64,000 nt of DNA from Mesocentrotus franciscanus (taxonomy: Eukaryota; Echinodermata; Echinoidea; Camarodonta; Strongylocentrotidae), in contig CP137668.1 in NCBI GenBank assembly GCA_037976565.1, forward strand, positions 24,386,280 to 24,450,279. Direction: 5' to 3'. Shown piece by piece: positions 1-11,943 of the stretch (position 1 is its first letter; each line of letters opens with the position of its first letter). A program made the translations under genes and the position numbers. Under the pieces are notes generated by a model that was not told the DNA's origin, made no database searches, and was given only the letters and a program-made list of their open reading frames with translations.

Positions 1-1301
1 CTCTCTCTCCATCTATCTGCATCCACGCCTTTCCTCCCACTCTCAATTTCAATCAATAAAGACAATAATCCCGCTGTCACACCTCGCACATCATCTGCTT
101 CTACAGCAGGCAGTTCTTTTCTCGTTCACGTATTAACTGACAAACGTTCTGTTATGATTTGTTTGTCTCCGTTACGAGTCTGGTGAGGAACAAGGAGGTG
201 GTGCACTGATTGAGATTGTGCTAGGTCATTCATATTCACCTCATCATCCCTAGCGAGAAGACATGCAGAGGGAAATATCCAACAATAAAAGAAGTCATAA
301 CATTTCCTTCTAAAGTGATGCGCTGATCAGGTTTGACAACATGATAAATCAAACGGGAGGAGGACAAATGATTTTGTTGCTGTTGTCAAATTTTTATGCA
401 CTCATTCAATTTTCACAGTTTCGATCAATAATAAAATCATAGGGTGATTCGTATAGAAATGATATAAAAATACACGAATGATATGAAAATACACGAATGT
501 ACGCTTTTATTGGTTACGTATTCCGCAGTTCAACGTACCCACTATGAGAAAACCTTGATCAATTTCAATCAATTTTGATGGTATAAGCACATTTCGACTG
601 GGGCATGAAACCGGGGGTACCGGATTGGATTGTTAACCTATGTAGTGAAGGCTTCTGATCTACCCCCCCACCCACCCAATTCTAAAATTGACACGCGCCC
701 CATCTGCATCCTCAGCTTTATCCTTCAGGCGTTCTCCCTTTGGCTGAAAGAAACGCTTGAAATTATAATTGATATCTGCTGTTTAGAAAATAAACACCAG
801 GCGTCTAATCGAGGTCCCCTTATCCCACTCCTGACACTGATCTCAGTTGCCTGAGGACCTTGTAAAACAAAGATCCAGTATAAACATCGATTATTCCCAT
901 TTCTTATTTAAATGCGTTCTCTAGGCCTAGTTTGCACGTGACGTGTATGTCTTTTTTTCCCCGCTTAATTCTATGGGTAAAGTCAAAGGTCAAAGTTCAT
1001 TTGGTGTCCTATATGCTGCCAAGCGGTATGGAGTTAAAGGTTTCTCAAAGGTGTTTACTTGACATTTGGTCTGGTCCAAGCTCTATACGTGGCCTATCAA
1101 CTTAATCCATTCATCAGATATGCTAAAATCCTAGATGTGGTCGGTAACTTTTTGGACAAATTAGCTTGGACTTGCCCCATACATGGGAGTTTTTACTGCA
1201 TTGAACACATATTAAACTCAAGTACTTTGTATTGCTCCCCTTTTTTAATAAGTTGGTTTGAAAGTTTTCACAAACAAATGGCACATTTCATAAAATGTAT
1301 A
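1..1301. other. No gene recognised
   Basis: Single-copy-looking DNA; short open frames show no domain or codon signal. A small duplicated AATGATATRAAAATACACGA lies at 458-498. Confidence 0.5.
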
Positions 1302-2069
1302 TTAAAGGGCAAGTCCACTCCAAAAATATCTTACTTTCAATAAAAGCAGAAAAATCAGACAAACCAATCAAAACAAGTTGAGCAAAATCGGATAACTAAT
1401 AAGAAAGTTATGAATTTTTGAAAAAGTATGTAAAAATATGGAACAATGAGAATCACAACACAAATTGCCAAGATGGTTATCAGTTTGTGACGTCATGTCC
1501 TCACAACTTATCAATTGCTTTATATAGTTTAATCCCATTAATTTCCCTTTTAATCGCCCAAAACTTGATTTCCCATGCCTATGCCCAGGTTATATGATTT
1601 GTATCATATTGCGTGCATGACATTTCCCAAAAAATTTTATGAATTTTGAAGAATTGATACTATTTTCTGAATATTGTATTTCATAATTATTGATTTTTAT
1701 ATAAATAGTTTAACAAAATTCAATTTTTCATGATTTAACTGGACCAAAATTACTCTTTATTTGTTCATCTACACAAAAACATATTACTAACAATCTAACT
1801 TGGATGCTGATGTGAAGAAATAAGATTCTTAGGGTGAAAATAGGAAATTTATATTATCAATATAAAGAAAATAATTAGTGGATAGTGAGGACCATACGTC
1901 ACAGACTCATGAGTGAGTTGCCAATTTGTGTAGTGATTTTTCATGTCATTAAAAATTCATAACTTTATTATTAGTAATCCGATTTTGCTCAAACTTTTTT
2001 TGATTGGTTTGTGTGATTTTTCTGGTTCTATCGAAAGTCAGTTATTTTTGGAGTGGACTTGGGCTTTAA
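1302..2069. mobile_element. TTAA-flanked inverted-repeat MITE (768 bp)
   Basis: Terminal inverted repeats of roughly 200 bp start TTAAAGGGCAAGTCCACTCC at the left and mirror it at the right, ending in GGGCTTTAA. TTAA at both ends suggests piggyBac-type target duplication. There is no transposase frame. The centre is AT-rich. Confidence 0.75.
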
Positions 2070-2276
2070 GTCACACTGTTCACACACATAACAATATATT
2101 CCGTTTTTCAAGTAAGATTGTAAAGGAAATTGACAGAGTGAGATAGTTAGAAAGGGATGCGACGAAAAAGATTGGGAGAGAGGAGAAACAGATGAAGACA
2201 CAGATAGAAAGGAAGCGATGAGAGAGTAAGTTGTGTGGGTGAGAAACAAGAGACAAGAGTGAACTAACGGCGATTG

Positions 2277-2655
2277 AGACTGAGGAGGAGAAAGAGAGAG
2301 GAGGAGAAAGAGAGAGAGAAGGAGATAGAGAGTGAGAGTGAGAAAGAAAGGGAGGGGTTCAGCATGTTAGGATTGAGAGAGCGCGACAGAGAGAGAGAGG
2401 GAGAGAGAAAGAGAGAGAGGGAGAGAGAAAGAGAGAGCGGGAGAGAGAGAGAGAGAGGAGAGAGAGAGCAAGAGAGAAAGAGGGGAGAGAGAAGAGAGAG
2501 AAGGGGAAAAGAAAGAGAGATTGAGCATGTTGAGATTGAGAGAGCGCGACAGAGAGAGAGAGAGAGAGAAAGAAGTAAGAGGGGACAGAGAGAAAGAGAG
2601 AAAGAGAGAGAGAGAAAGGGGAGTGGAGAGAGAGAGAGAGAGAGAGAGGGGGCAG
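2277..2655. repeat. Long GA-rich purine tract with internal duplication
   Basis: Mostly (GA)n and (GGA)n. Non-repetitive words TTGAGAGAGCGCGACAGAGA and AGCATGTT occur twice (near 2362 and 2524), showing an internal duplication of about 165 bases. Charged or Ser/Leu-rich reading frames here are artefacts. Confidence 0.9.
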
Positions 2656-3248
2656 GCCACTTAGAGATGATAGGGCATAGAAGACAGAGTGACGTAAGAA
2701 GATGATGGACTTTATGTTTTCGTGGAAAGAATACCGAAACGGAAGAAAATAATGCAGAAATTGTAAAAGCATAATACTCAAGAAAGTGCAGGACTGGACG
2801 TGTCGAGAATAATTTCAGAAACATCCGATTCAACCCTTATCACCTGATCACTATGCAATCCCCGCCCGCGGAATATAAGTAGTATGATTACTTCACACGC
2901 TTGGGGAATGTTGAAATCTCCTCACGTAGAGAGAGCATTTATGAATAAGATGAAATAAAATTTACCCGGTATTGACGCCTACGACATTAACCATCTTTAT
3001 AGGAACAGCAATCAAAATTGTCGCCCCTTACATACTTCATTATCTACTACATCTCATTGAAAAAACATCATTATGAATGTTTAAATATAGTCACTCTGCA
3101 GACAGGTTGAAATTTGTAAATAACGAATTACTCTCACAAGTGCAAACGGTGGAAATATAGAAAATATAAAAACGGTTCTTTTATTCTTCACAAGTATTAT
3201 TTGCAACGTGCTTGCATTTAAAACCGTCAGAATGTCCCCAACACTTGA

Positions 3249-3842
3249 TTTAAAGGGGCAATCTCCCCTGATATTAAGTTGGTTTGTAATAGGAGCAGAA
3301 AAATGAGAAAAACGGGTCAGTCAAAGTTTGAGCAAAAACAGATTAAAAATAATAAATTTATGAATGGTTGAAGGTGCAATCAATCAAATACATATTGGCA
3401 ACTCTGTGATGTATCTTGCGAGCTCCCCTCCCATTTGCCCTATACTAAAAAAACTTCAAATATTCATATTTTCCGTAAGAAAATTTTCAATCATACATTT
3501 TGCCTAAATATAATTATTGCGAATATATTCATATAGAACCCCTTTATGAAACAAATCTATTTCGTCATCAATAACTAAGAAAATGAAATTTAATGAGATT
3601 TCCGTACAGAGCAAAATAAAAAGGAGCTCGCATGATTCGTCAGTGTTGCCAATTTGTGTTTTACTTCAAAATTTCATATTTTTCCCTATATTTAATCGGA
3701 TTTTTCTCAAAATTTATTTATTTTCGTATTCGTCCGATCTTTATTATTATTTATTTTCGTATCGAATCAAAAATCCTTTATTCAACGAAGCACTTTGTGA
3801 TTTTTGATTGCGGGAAAGTACAGACGTCGGGAAGGTTGAACC
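3249..3842. mobile_element. TTAA-type foldback MITE, copy A
   Basis: It begins TTAAAGGGGCAATCTCCCCT. The interior (GAGCAGAAAAATGAGAAAAA, AAAGTTTGAGCAAA, CATCAATAACTAAGAAAATG) matches 52058-52380. The right arm contains an inverted version of the arm sequence (GTTGCCAATTTGTG). The right end is approximate. Confidence 0.6.
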
Positions 3843-4517
3843 CACTGATGTAATAGAACTTTCATCAACTTCTAAAATTGACCGAAACACAAAATATCGT
3901 CCATATTGCAAAAGCAAACAAGGTTAAGCCTTGCGCAGACATAATTGCCTCGCTATAGCACTGTTTACGACGACCGTGGGAGACACGGCTAATACAAAAA
4001 TACGAAAAAGTCACGGTTTATAGGCGCGAATCGGAAGCGATGACGAGTTGGTTGATGGGATCGGCGGCCGAACACCGTAAACCATCAGAGCAAAAAAGAC
4101 GATTATGGTCATGTACTGTCCACGGCAATAATGCCCTTCTTGCAGTGTGGCGCAACGCAAAGCCATCCTCTCTTTCCGATTGGTATATTCTCTAGCACTA
4201 ATGAAGTCCGAGGAGGATAGCAGCATCTTATCTTTCGATTGATTTCGAATCATCATGTCCAAGATCAATAAGTACTTGTGATGCTTTAGCTGCAAGAAAG
4301 TCACCAGCACTTTCTTTTTCCTCGAAACACAAGATGGTTCACTGACCGTTCCGTATTGTGTATTGATGATCAAGCTGGGAAACATTATTATTTCTTATAA
4401 TTGCATGGCGTCTTTCACTCATTTGCAAACATATTCTAATGGCAGAACGGTGTTATATTCAAAATTCAGAGTTCTGACAATAATTAAAACATTGCTATCT
4501 GCATATCACGATGCATC
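3843..4517 (-). other. Intergenic stretch with one unassigned 124-codon open frame
   Basis: The minus-strand frame 4011-4385 ends in a possible signal-peptide-like stretch, YMTIIVFFALMVYGV. The DNA is GC-richer than its neighbours. No family was recognised and no splice support is visible, so it is not called as a gene. Confidence 0.25.
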
Positions 4518-4903
4518 TTAAAGGCATTGTTTAACAACGCCACATCTGAGATGCATGGCCCTATGTGTTATCAGCGTCTGTGATATGGTGTAATATTGAA
4601 GCCCTAAAAAAATTGCGCTTCAAAATGATCATGAAATGCCTCAAAAAAGTAAAAATCTTTGAGTGACCGGTTAGTCCATACTCATTTTCCCCAATGTAGA
4701 CTGTAGTGTTATAAAAACCGTTGGGAAAACGGTTTTTGAAATTTCGAATTCCACTCTTAAAAATCTTGATAATCAGACGGGCAATCGGCTTGTAAACGTC
4801 ATGGAATTCCTGACTGACCTAAAGGTTTATAATTATGATTACAGCATGAGCTAAATCCAGGATTTTGTTTAGAATCTGAGACAAAGATACCCAATCCCTT
4901 TAA
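4518..4903 (+). mobile_element. TTAA-flanked MITE, 386 bp, copy 1
   Basis: The ends read TTAAAGGCATTG and, from the other side, TTAAAGGGATTG. The whole element is homologous to the reverse complement of 10750-11142, through shared segments such as CAAAATGATCATGAAATGCC and CATGAGCTAAATCCAGGATT. It has no reading frame. Confidence 0.8.
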
Positions 4904-5239
4904 AATTTCGTCAGTACATATGTAACCAATGCCATTTTCATTAAAAAAAACTACTACAACAAAATAAGCGTCTTGTTTTGAAGATATCCAGTACAGCTGA
5001 TTTTTTTTAATGCAAAATTAAAGTAAGACAAAATCCCAGCTTAAACATAATATTCAGATCTATACGGTTTTACGTTTTACCTTTACTAGTTTTTCTCTGA
5101 ATGACGAAGCACTCTCTACTTTGTGATATATTTTTACATGATGCATAATCTGTCCAAATTTTGACGCGCATCTCTTCGGTTTTATACTTTTTTTCTATTC
5201 AAGGGTTGGGGGGGGGGTCGTACATGTAGTTGTGTGATC

Positions 5240-5534
5240 TAGGGGGTGTTTCACAAAGACTAAGATCGACTTTAAGTTGGAACTTAAGTATAACAGGCCG
5301 TTCATGCCATTGCTTGCTATCATTATTTACTGGCATTGGTCTCTCAAGGGATGTACAAATCATGGTAAAAAATCTACAAAACTTACATTTTTGATAATTC
5401 ATTATTGAAGGAAAAAATATTATCTAAAGATTATAATTTATAGACCAATTGGGATAGCAACCAATGGCATGAACGGCCTGTTATACTTAAGTCCAACTTA
5501 AAGTCGATCTTAGTCTTTGTGAAACACCCCCCAG
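5240..5534. mobile_element. Foldback MITE, GGGGTGTTTC family, copy 1
   Basis: Inverted arms of about 80 bases start AGGGGGTGTTTCACAAAG and pair nearly perfectly with 5455-5534. The arms include CTAAGATCGACTTTAAGTTG and CAGGCCGTTCATGCCATTG. The loop is about 130 bases. Confidence 0.8.
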
Positions 5535-6447
5535 GTTTAACCAATCAAATTATATTTGTATGCGTACTATTTCTGATTTTGCACCATAATTATATAGAGT
5601 GCGCCCACAATGAAGACAAATCGGTAAAACAAAAATCCATGAAATAAATGTGTAACCATTTCTGTTTTCCGGAGGCAATCCAAGATATTACAAATTTAGT
5701 GCAAATTTTTCTGACCTACACCCATTTTCTGATAAATTATTCTCTACAGAGTCACGCACTTTTTGGAATCAGCATACATTTTCACTATTCTTGCAAAGCA
5801 AATCTAAAATAAGCTAATATTGAATTGAATTCGAATAAAAAAAAACAACAGTTCGAGAGCATTCACATTAGCAAGTCATTGCTGAGAATGATGAATATAA
5901 TTTATCATCGCATTCATAAAAAGGTTAGACCTACGTTTGAAAAATACCCTCATTTTACATTTTCAACAAAATTACAACTGTAAGTTTCATTGTTGAGTAT
6001 TGAAAAGCTATAAATCCGTTTTTGAAGCAGGTTAAAGAAATATTGCGGGAAAATAATCATTTAATCACGAATCACAACGTGAAAGTAAGAAATACTCGGA
6101 CAGGATGTGCATTTTTTAGTTATTTCCCAGATGACGTTTGGCTTCAAGTACGTAATCACATACAAGTTTATATAACCTTATCAAGATTTCATTGTTCACG
6201 TCAACACATTTAATGGCTTTGAGGACTGAAACATGATACAATTACCAAAGATTTAAAAAAAAAATGATTCCTGTATGCTTGACCATGGACCAAATTGGAG
6301 TACGGATATCAATCTTTCCTCTCTGAGAAAATTGGCAATTTATAAGTTCGTGGCAAGTAAAATTCTCATTAGGCCTATGAGTGAAGCTACCAAACTGGTT
6401 TATCAGTTTGAGTCGAAAATGTGCTGCCAACCTCCCCCACCCCACCC

Positions 6448-6482
6448 TCACACAAATACACACGCACACGCGCGCGCGCCCA
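6448..6482. repeat. CA/CG alternating purine-pyrimidine tract
   Basis: ACACGCACACGCGCGCGCGC is a Z-DNA-prone sequence. Confidence 0.7.
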
Positions 6483-7312
6483 CACAGACCATTCAGAAGT
6501 TCAAAATGACGCCCACTATGATCTAGTGACTTAAATTCACTTGGCTTTTCATTGACTTACTAATGAAATCATGAATGGCAGCTTTATGTATCTTGATGCT
6601 TTGATTCCACGTTTTCAATTTGGATTCTTTCCAAAACGAAAGGGAAAACCGTCGGCCTCGGCTTTGGAAAAAAGCTTTTATTTGATATGTGGTAGCCAAC
6701 TTTTCATAAATCACCATCCAAACCGTTTTCACAGCCGACATATTGTTCGTCTCCGATGAATAGCCATCCATAATAACTCAACTCTAAAAGTCCTCTGTGT
6801 ATAGGGCAGCAATATAACGTGATTGATAGCAGGAATTAAAGCTCATATTTTGTTGGGAAATGAGATGGAAGTGAAATGAAATAAAGCAGGATTTGGGGCA
6901 GACATAGAATTGATATTGGAGATTGGAGGACTCGAGCTTTACACTCTATTTTGTCCCTACGAGACCTATCTGTAAATATAAGCGAATTTGAATTGAACAT
7001 TTCACCACGCGTTCAGATACCTTGCCTTGGATTCGCAATATGGATGATTTATTTATTTATTAAAGTATTCTTTATACAGGGTAGCCCTTTCAATATTGAG
7101 TGTCGATCCTCAATTTAACAAAACCTTAAAGAAGCATGAAATTTAAAACACGATAATATAACAAATTAAATTGTAAAGATGCAATACAAGATACAAAACT
7201 AAGAAATAAAATAATAATATAACTCCTTAAATGTGTTTATAAAATAGGAAATAAACAAAACATGTTAACGCATCTTTGCAATCAAACGATCGACATTCCA
7301 ACCCTCAACCTC

Positions 7313-7394
7313 TCTCTTTCTCTCTCTCTCTCTCTCACACTTTCGCTCGCTCTCTCTCTCTCACTTTCGCTCGCTCTCTCTCTTTCTCTCTCTC
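7313..7394. repeat. CT microsatellite
   Basis: CT dinucleotides with a duplicated CACTTTCGCTCG insert. Confidence 0.9.
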
Positions 7395-9087
7395 GTATTA
7401 AAAAAATATTTTGTATAGCTTTCTTGTGATAATTTATTCCCTTGTCATCATTCATAAAGCCTTATAATTTCCCTAAAACGGTGTTTATTTTTGTACCACA
7501 ATATGACTTGTTGCTTCTTCCTTTAGAAGAACACCTCATCCATTGGTTTTGGTTCCAATGCAGCTAGTGTGCTTCTCTTTCTTTGTGACGTGTCTCTCAA
7601 TATCTGTGTCTAACTAGGCGTATCTTTTGCTTCTTAACCATATTTCTTAAAGCCTAAACCAATTCAGGGATTCGGCAACAACAACTCCCAAATTGCATTT
7701 TTTTTCCAAAAATATCTGACACTTACGTCGACATACATGAATTATTATTTTTATGCTCAAGTGACATTTCATATGATTTTATTACTTCATATTTATTGTA
7801 AAATAAATCAACACTCAAATAAAAAATGAAGATAAATAACCCAGGTGCGAGGGTTCCAAATGAATGAAAGTTCATCATGCAGGGTAACATAACAATGTGG
7901 GGGTAAATAAAAGGAAAGAGACATAGAGTCATTACTTACATGTAAGTACGATACATTTCAAACGTGCCCTACAAAACATATAGTTTAAAGTTTGACTAAA
8001 TAAGTAACTTAAAGAGATAAAGAAAATAGTTGCAATAACTATGAAATGTTATGGTAACTAGATATAAAGAATTGTAACATGTGGATGTCAAACAACATAA
8101 TGATACTATCATTCTCACGAAATAAAGAATCACATGAAAGGGCTTTATTAGCGACTGAGCGAAGTGTTTTTTTTGTGTGTTTTTGTTAAAGGTATCATGC
8201 AGCTAACGTTTCGAGGCTGGACTCTGACGAAATATCCATCTAAAGTCTTTGAGACACAAAGAAAATTAATGTAAACGAATATCGATCGGAATATTTCTGT
8301 CGTAGGAAATTGACATACTTTCCCTCAGCACGTTCAAAAGAATTGATCTGACCCCCCAAACGAAACAAAAAGAAAAAGTAATTAAAAGATGAAAAAATTG
8401 TCGAAAATAATTGTCTTAAACCCCTCGACGAATATATTTTGGCTGCAATTTCTTCTGTGCTTTAAAAGCAGATTCGTGCACGGTGTCACGATTTATGTTC
8501 TCCCTAACACATTAAATCCGAGGCCAAACCTTACAACATGTCGCCAATGCGGAAAGTACATATTTGTTATTTAATACGTGCTCTAATCCTTGAAATGTCA
8601 GAGTTTAATGTTTTGAGTGCGATAATGAAAAGTTGATATCCTTTTTTCATGAGACTATTTAATGAATAAATCGTGATGAGGGCAGGCGAAAATTAGATCG
8701 GACGAATTAAAAGCGAGAAAAGTGCGCCATTTCGGCGATAAATCTCACTTTAAAAGTGAATGCCATAAGGCTAATGGAAAAGTAATTCTAGACGCTCTTG
8801 GTAATATGCTCTCGGGAATACACGTGCTTCACGGGTTGACATTGAAAATTGTAATATCACTTTATCTTTTAAAAATTAATGTCCAAAGCTTTTAGTGAAC
8901 AACTGAAGTATGCAAAGCATAATCGCTTGGCACGTGTCCTTGACTCTTCTCCCTTTGCTGTGTTTCTTCCAATTTCTTTTCCTTCTTTTTTGAAAAACAT
9001 CGGTATGCATTGAAACTGTTAGTCAATGTTTAATCCTGTTTTAGGTCCATGGTTTAACTGAAGGTTTCCATAGGAGATGCCATTGTA

Positions 9088-9385
9088 GAGGTGTCGTGGT
9101 CTGGTGGGTACGTCGCTGGACCGTGAATCGCATGGTTCGTGGTTCGAATCCCGCTGCGGCACTAATGTCTAAGATATTAATCTACATTTACCACTCTCAA
9201 CCCAGGTGTAAATAGTAAAGGGTACCCGGTAGAAAGAAATTCCTTGAATGCTTGAGCGCCTTATCATCGTAGCTTGGATCAAGCCAGTGTATATTATGAT
9301 TGCAGGGCCCTAACGGAGAACAGTATTGATACTGATGAGGCCACCCTGCATGGGTAAACCAGACCTATTATTATTAGCATAATTA
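9088..9385 (+). mobile_element. tRNA-derived SINE
   Basis: A tRNA-like head has an A-box-like GTGGTCTGGTGGG and a B-box GGTTCGAATC at 9141-9150, followed by CCCGCTGCGGCAC. The body carries the shared SINE core (ATTAATCTACATTTACCACTC, then ACCCAGGTGTAAATAGTAAA and GGGTACCCGGTAGAAAGAAA) seen in other copies here. It ends in a short TTATTATTAG tail. Confidence 0.75.
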
Positions 9386-10127
9386 GAAGTAGTGATAGCA
9401 GTATTGAGAGTGGACATTCTAGAAAGGATAAGGACGAAATATTTTGTTTCGTTCTGATCGACTGTTACTACATCGTCGTTGTTGAAATAGTATTGAGATG
9501 GTCTTTGAAATAAGCTTGGTTATATCAAAACTTTGAACCAAAGACGTAAAATTAATGACGGGTGCATTTTTGTCATTGTTGTTCAGGATAGTTTTCTATC
9601 GTCAGAAAACTTTATTGAAAACGAAATTTGTTTATACCTGTCTTTCCCCTTCCCTTTCTCTCAAATATTTGATTATAAAATTTATACAGAAGAGTTCAAA
9701 ATTTCTTGGGGTGAAATATGCTATAACGACTTAAGCAAGAAATATAATTTGAACATTAGCGACATGAAACTATATTGGAGCCAGATGGGTAGGACATGTA
9801 ATTTTGAATGCTTTTATTTGTCGTAATCCGGCGAAAGCCCAATATGGTCAGTGCAAAATAGCTCGTACGAGAAAATGTATCCTGGCGCCATATTGCAGAA
9901 ATCACATTATTCACAAATTGAATCATCTATATTCACGAATGGTCTCTGAAAGGTTGCTGATCAGAAGCAATTGCAAAATACATTTTTAGATCCAATCAAC
10001 TTTGATTTCTTGAAACAAATCTATTTGAAGATGCAGATTGATCATAACATCTCTGATATTTTCAATTTCCTGTCTTTCATCATTCACTATTGTAATAATA
10101 ATAATATAATAATAATATCGAATATTT

Positions 10128-10749
10128 AGGAGCGCTAAAAACAATAAGTACCATAGCGCTTACAAATACAAATATATGAAAAGAGGACAAAAATGTACAG
10201 TACAGGAAGTATATCACATAGATCATTGGGGGAAAAGGTGAGTTTTGAGGGATCTTTTGAAGGTGGCAAGACAGGTAATTTCCTTATGGAAAGAGGGATG
10301 CTGTTCCAACTCTTTAATGCAGCTACTGCAAAACGTTTTTCAGCTGCTGAGAGTCTAGATTTGGGAGTGATAAGTTTACATGTGTCGGTTGCTGAACGAA
10401 GATTACGAGTTGGTGTATATATTTGGAGGGTGTCATTAAGATATTCAGGTGCCAAATGATTGAGTATTTTAAAAGCATACAAACAGAATTTAAACAGAAC
10501 ACGTCGGTGGAGAGGTAACCAGTGGAGCTCCTTAAGTAAAGGTGAAGTATGAGTTCTTGACCCCCAAGGCCAAAGATTAATCTATAGCGGCACGATTCTG
10601 GACAGTTTCAAGTTTCCTTCTATCTTTAGCAGATAAAACAGTATAAAGACTATTGCAATAATCCAACCTAGAAAGAATTAGAGCTCGGACAGCATGGTGA
10701 CATGTCTTTAAATCAATGAATCTATTGTACAATGTACACGTAAATAACT
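10128..10749 (-). pseudogene. 3' fragment of a CR1/jockey-group LINE
   Basis: The minus-strand translation gives the C-terminal RT region: DLKTCHHAVRALILSRLDYC, then KLETVQNRAA, then after a frameshift LHWLPLHRRVLFKFCLYAFK and NHLAPEYLND...YTPTRNLRSA. This matches the layout of the C-terminus of the LINE at 23.8-25.8 kb. The 3' end carries AGCGCT pairs and a TAA/ATT-rich tail at 10094-10160. Its upstream end abuts a TTAA MITE at 10750. Confidence 0.75.
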
Positions 10750-11142
10750 TTAAAGCTATTGGGTAACTTTGTCTCAGATCCTGAAACAAAATCCTGGATT
10801 TAGCTCATGCTGCCATGATAATTATAAACCTTTAGGTCAGTAAGGAACCCCATGACTTTTAGTTTTACAACCCGATCGCCTGTCTGATTATCAAGATATT
10901 TATGATTGGAAATCGAAATCAAATTTTGCGTTTTCCTAACGGTTTTCATAACACTACAGTCTATTGGGGAAAATGAGTATGCTAAAACCGGTCACTCAAA
11001 GATTTTTACTTTTTTAGGCACTTCATGATCATTTTGAAGCGCAATTCAAGGTTCAGGGTTTCATTATTACACCATATCACAGACACTAATAACACGTAGG
11101 GCCATGCATCTCAGATTTAACATTGTTAAACGATGCCTTTAA
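10750..11142 (-). mobile_element. TTAA-flanked MITE, 393 bp, copy 2 (inverted)
   Basis: Full-length homologue of 4518-4903 in the opposite orientation, with TTAA at both ends. It abuts the truncated LINE fragment at 10749, so it may have inserted into or beside the LINE. Confidence 0.8.
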
Positions 11143-11340
11143 GGAGCTGTTTATGACATGACAACATTCTCACGGCGTGTCGTGTTTTCCACTTTCTGTC
11201 CCCTCTATTATATTTTGCTTTGATTGGATGCACTCCATTCAATCACACTTCTGAGATACCCCCTTCATCTCTTGTAACTTCAATTATAACAACAAAACCA
11301 GCAGGCAAACAACAACATCAACAGCAATACACCATGTCAT

Positions 11341-11382
11341 TAACTGGGTATCAGCTTGGTCAACCGTGTGAGGGCGTAGTTT
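11341..11382 (-). repeat. Degenerate duplicate of the receptor exon's 3' boundary
   Basis: About 42 bases match the 3' end of the GABA-B-like exon at 11528-11571 in the same orientation, including the codons for LRPH...DTQ and the exon/intron junction. The donor GTAAG has become GTTAATG and is probably dead. A CAA/AAC-rich microsatellite abuts the copy at 11386-11474 and truncates it. Confidence 0.55.
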
Positions 11383-11529
11383 CTGTCATCATCAACAATA
11401 ATAACAACAAGAGCAGCAGTAGTAGCAACAACAACCTAAACAACAACAACAACAACACTACAACAACAACTTAGCAAGAAATAAGATAAATCAAATCACC
11501 AATGATAAATAATTTCTTTCTATACTTAC

Positions 11530-11943
11530 TTGGGTGTCAGCGTGGTCAGCCGAGTGAGGGCGTAGTGTGAGCCTGTAGCTAGGTAGAATATCCCTTCTTT
11601 CGTTCACTTGTTCCAGGCCGAGGATAATAGCCTTTCGCTGACCCTGACCACCGGCCCACGACCCGGACATCGGGAACAAGCCCAGCAGGTAGATGTCCTG
11701 AAGCGATGACTGATACTCCTCGGACGTGGTAGTCATCGACGCCGTGTAGGCAGTGGCCATCATCGCGTGAGGGTAGTTGGTAGCGTCAGCAGCAGACGTA
11801 GCCACGATGGAGGTGACATTGCTATAGGATACGCCGAACGATGTTAAAGTGATAGAAACTAGTAGGAGAAATCTGAAGCAGGAACTGGATCTTGAATATT
11901 GAGTCAAGACTTCCATGTTCAATATGAAGCGGTACTTTAACAT
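11530..11943 (-). CDS. GABA-B-type receptor, first coding exon (partial gene)
   Basis: The open frame encodes 138 residues before a consensus splice donor GTAAGTATA on the minus strand at 11529-11521; the intron phase is 0. There are two candidate starts, at 11943 and at 11916. The second puts the hydrophobic stretch FRFLLLVSITLTSFGVSYS at a normal signal-peptide distance and is preferred. A Ser/Thr/Ala-rich linker with an NVTS glycosylation site follows. The exon ends in the start of a periplasmic-binding-protein-like ligand domain: LLGLFPMSG, then GGQ, then LEQVNERRDILPSY. That motif order is characteristic of metabotropic GABA-B receptors and their invertebrate expansions. Transmembrane exons would lie at lower coordinates or outside the window; none was recognised. 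The exon is more GC-rich than its surroundings. It could instead be an orphan GABA-B-like class C receptor. Confidence 0.8.

Larger units (their letters stand above)
5535..9087. other. Non-coding, AT-rich
   Basis: Apart from the CA/CG and CT tracts listed, only short frames without recognisable domains were seen. A TTTATTTATTTATTAAAG stretch at 7052 resembles a retroelement tail. Confidence 0.5.

Noticed and set aside
2264..2833. 189-codon and related frames rich in Ser/Leu or Arg/Glu
   Set aside because: They are translations of a GA/CT microsatellite in several frames on both strands.
9088..9165. Functional tRNA gene
   Set aside because: It has A- and B-box-like segments but acceptor and anticodon stems do not pair as a tRNA, and SINE sequence follows immediately.
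10193..10459. 88-codon plus-strand frame
   Set aside because: Antisense shadow of the LINE C-terminal region read on the minus strand.
11220..11474. 84-codon Asn/Thr-rich plus-strand frame
   Set aside because: Antisense to the receptor-exon duplicate and dominated by a CAA/AAC microsatellite.
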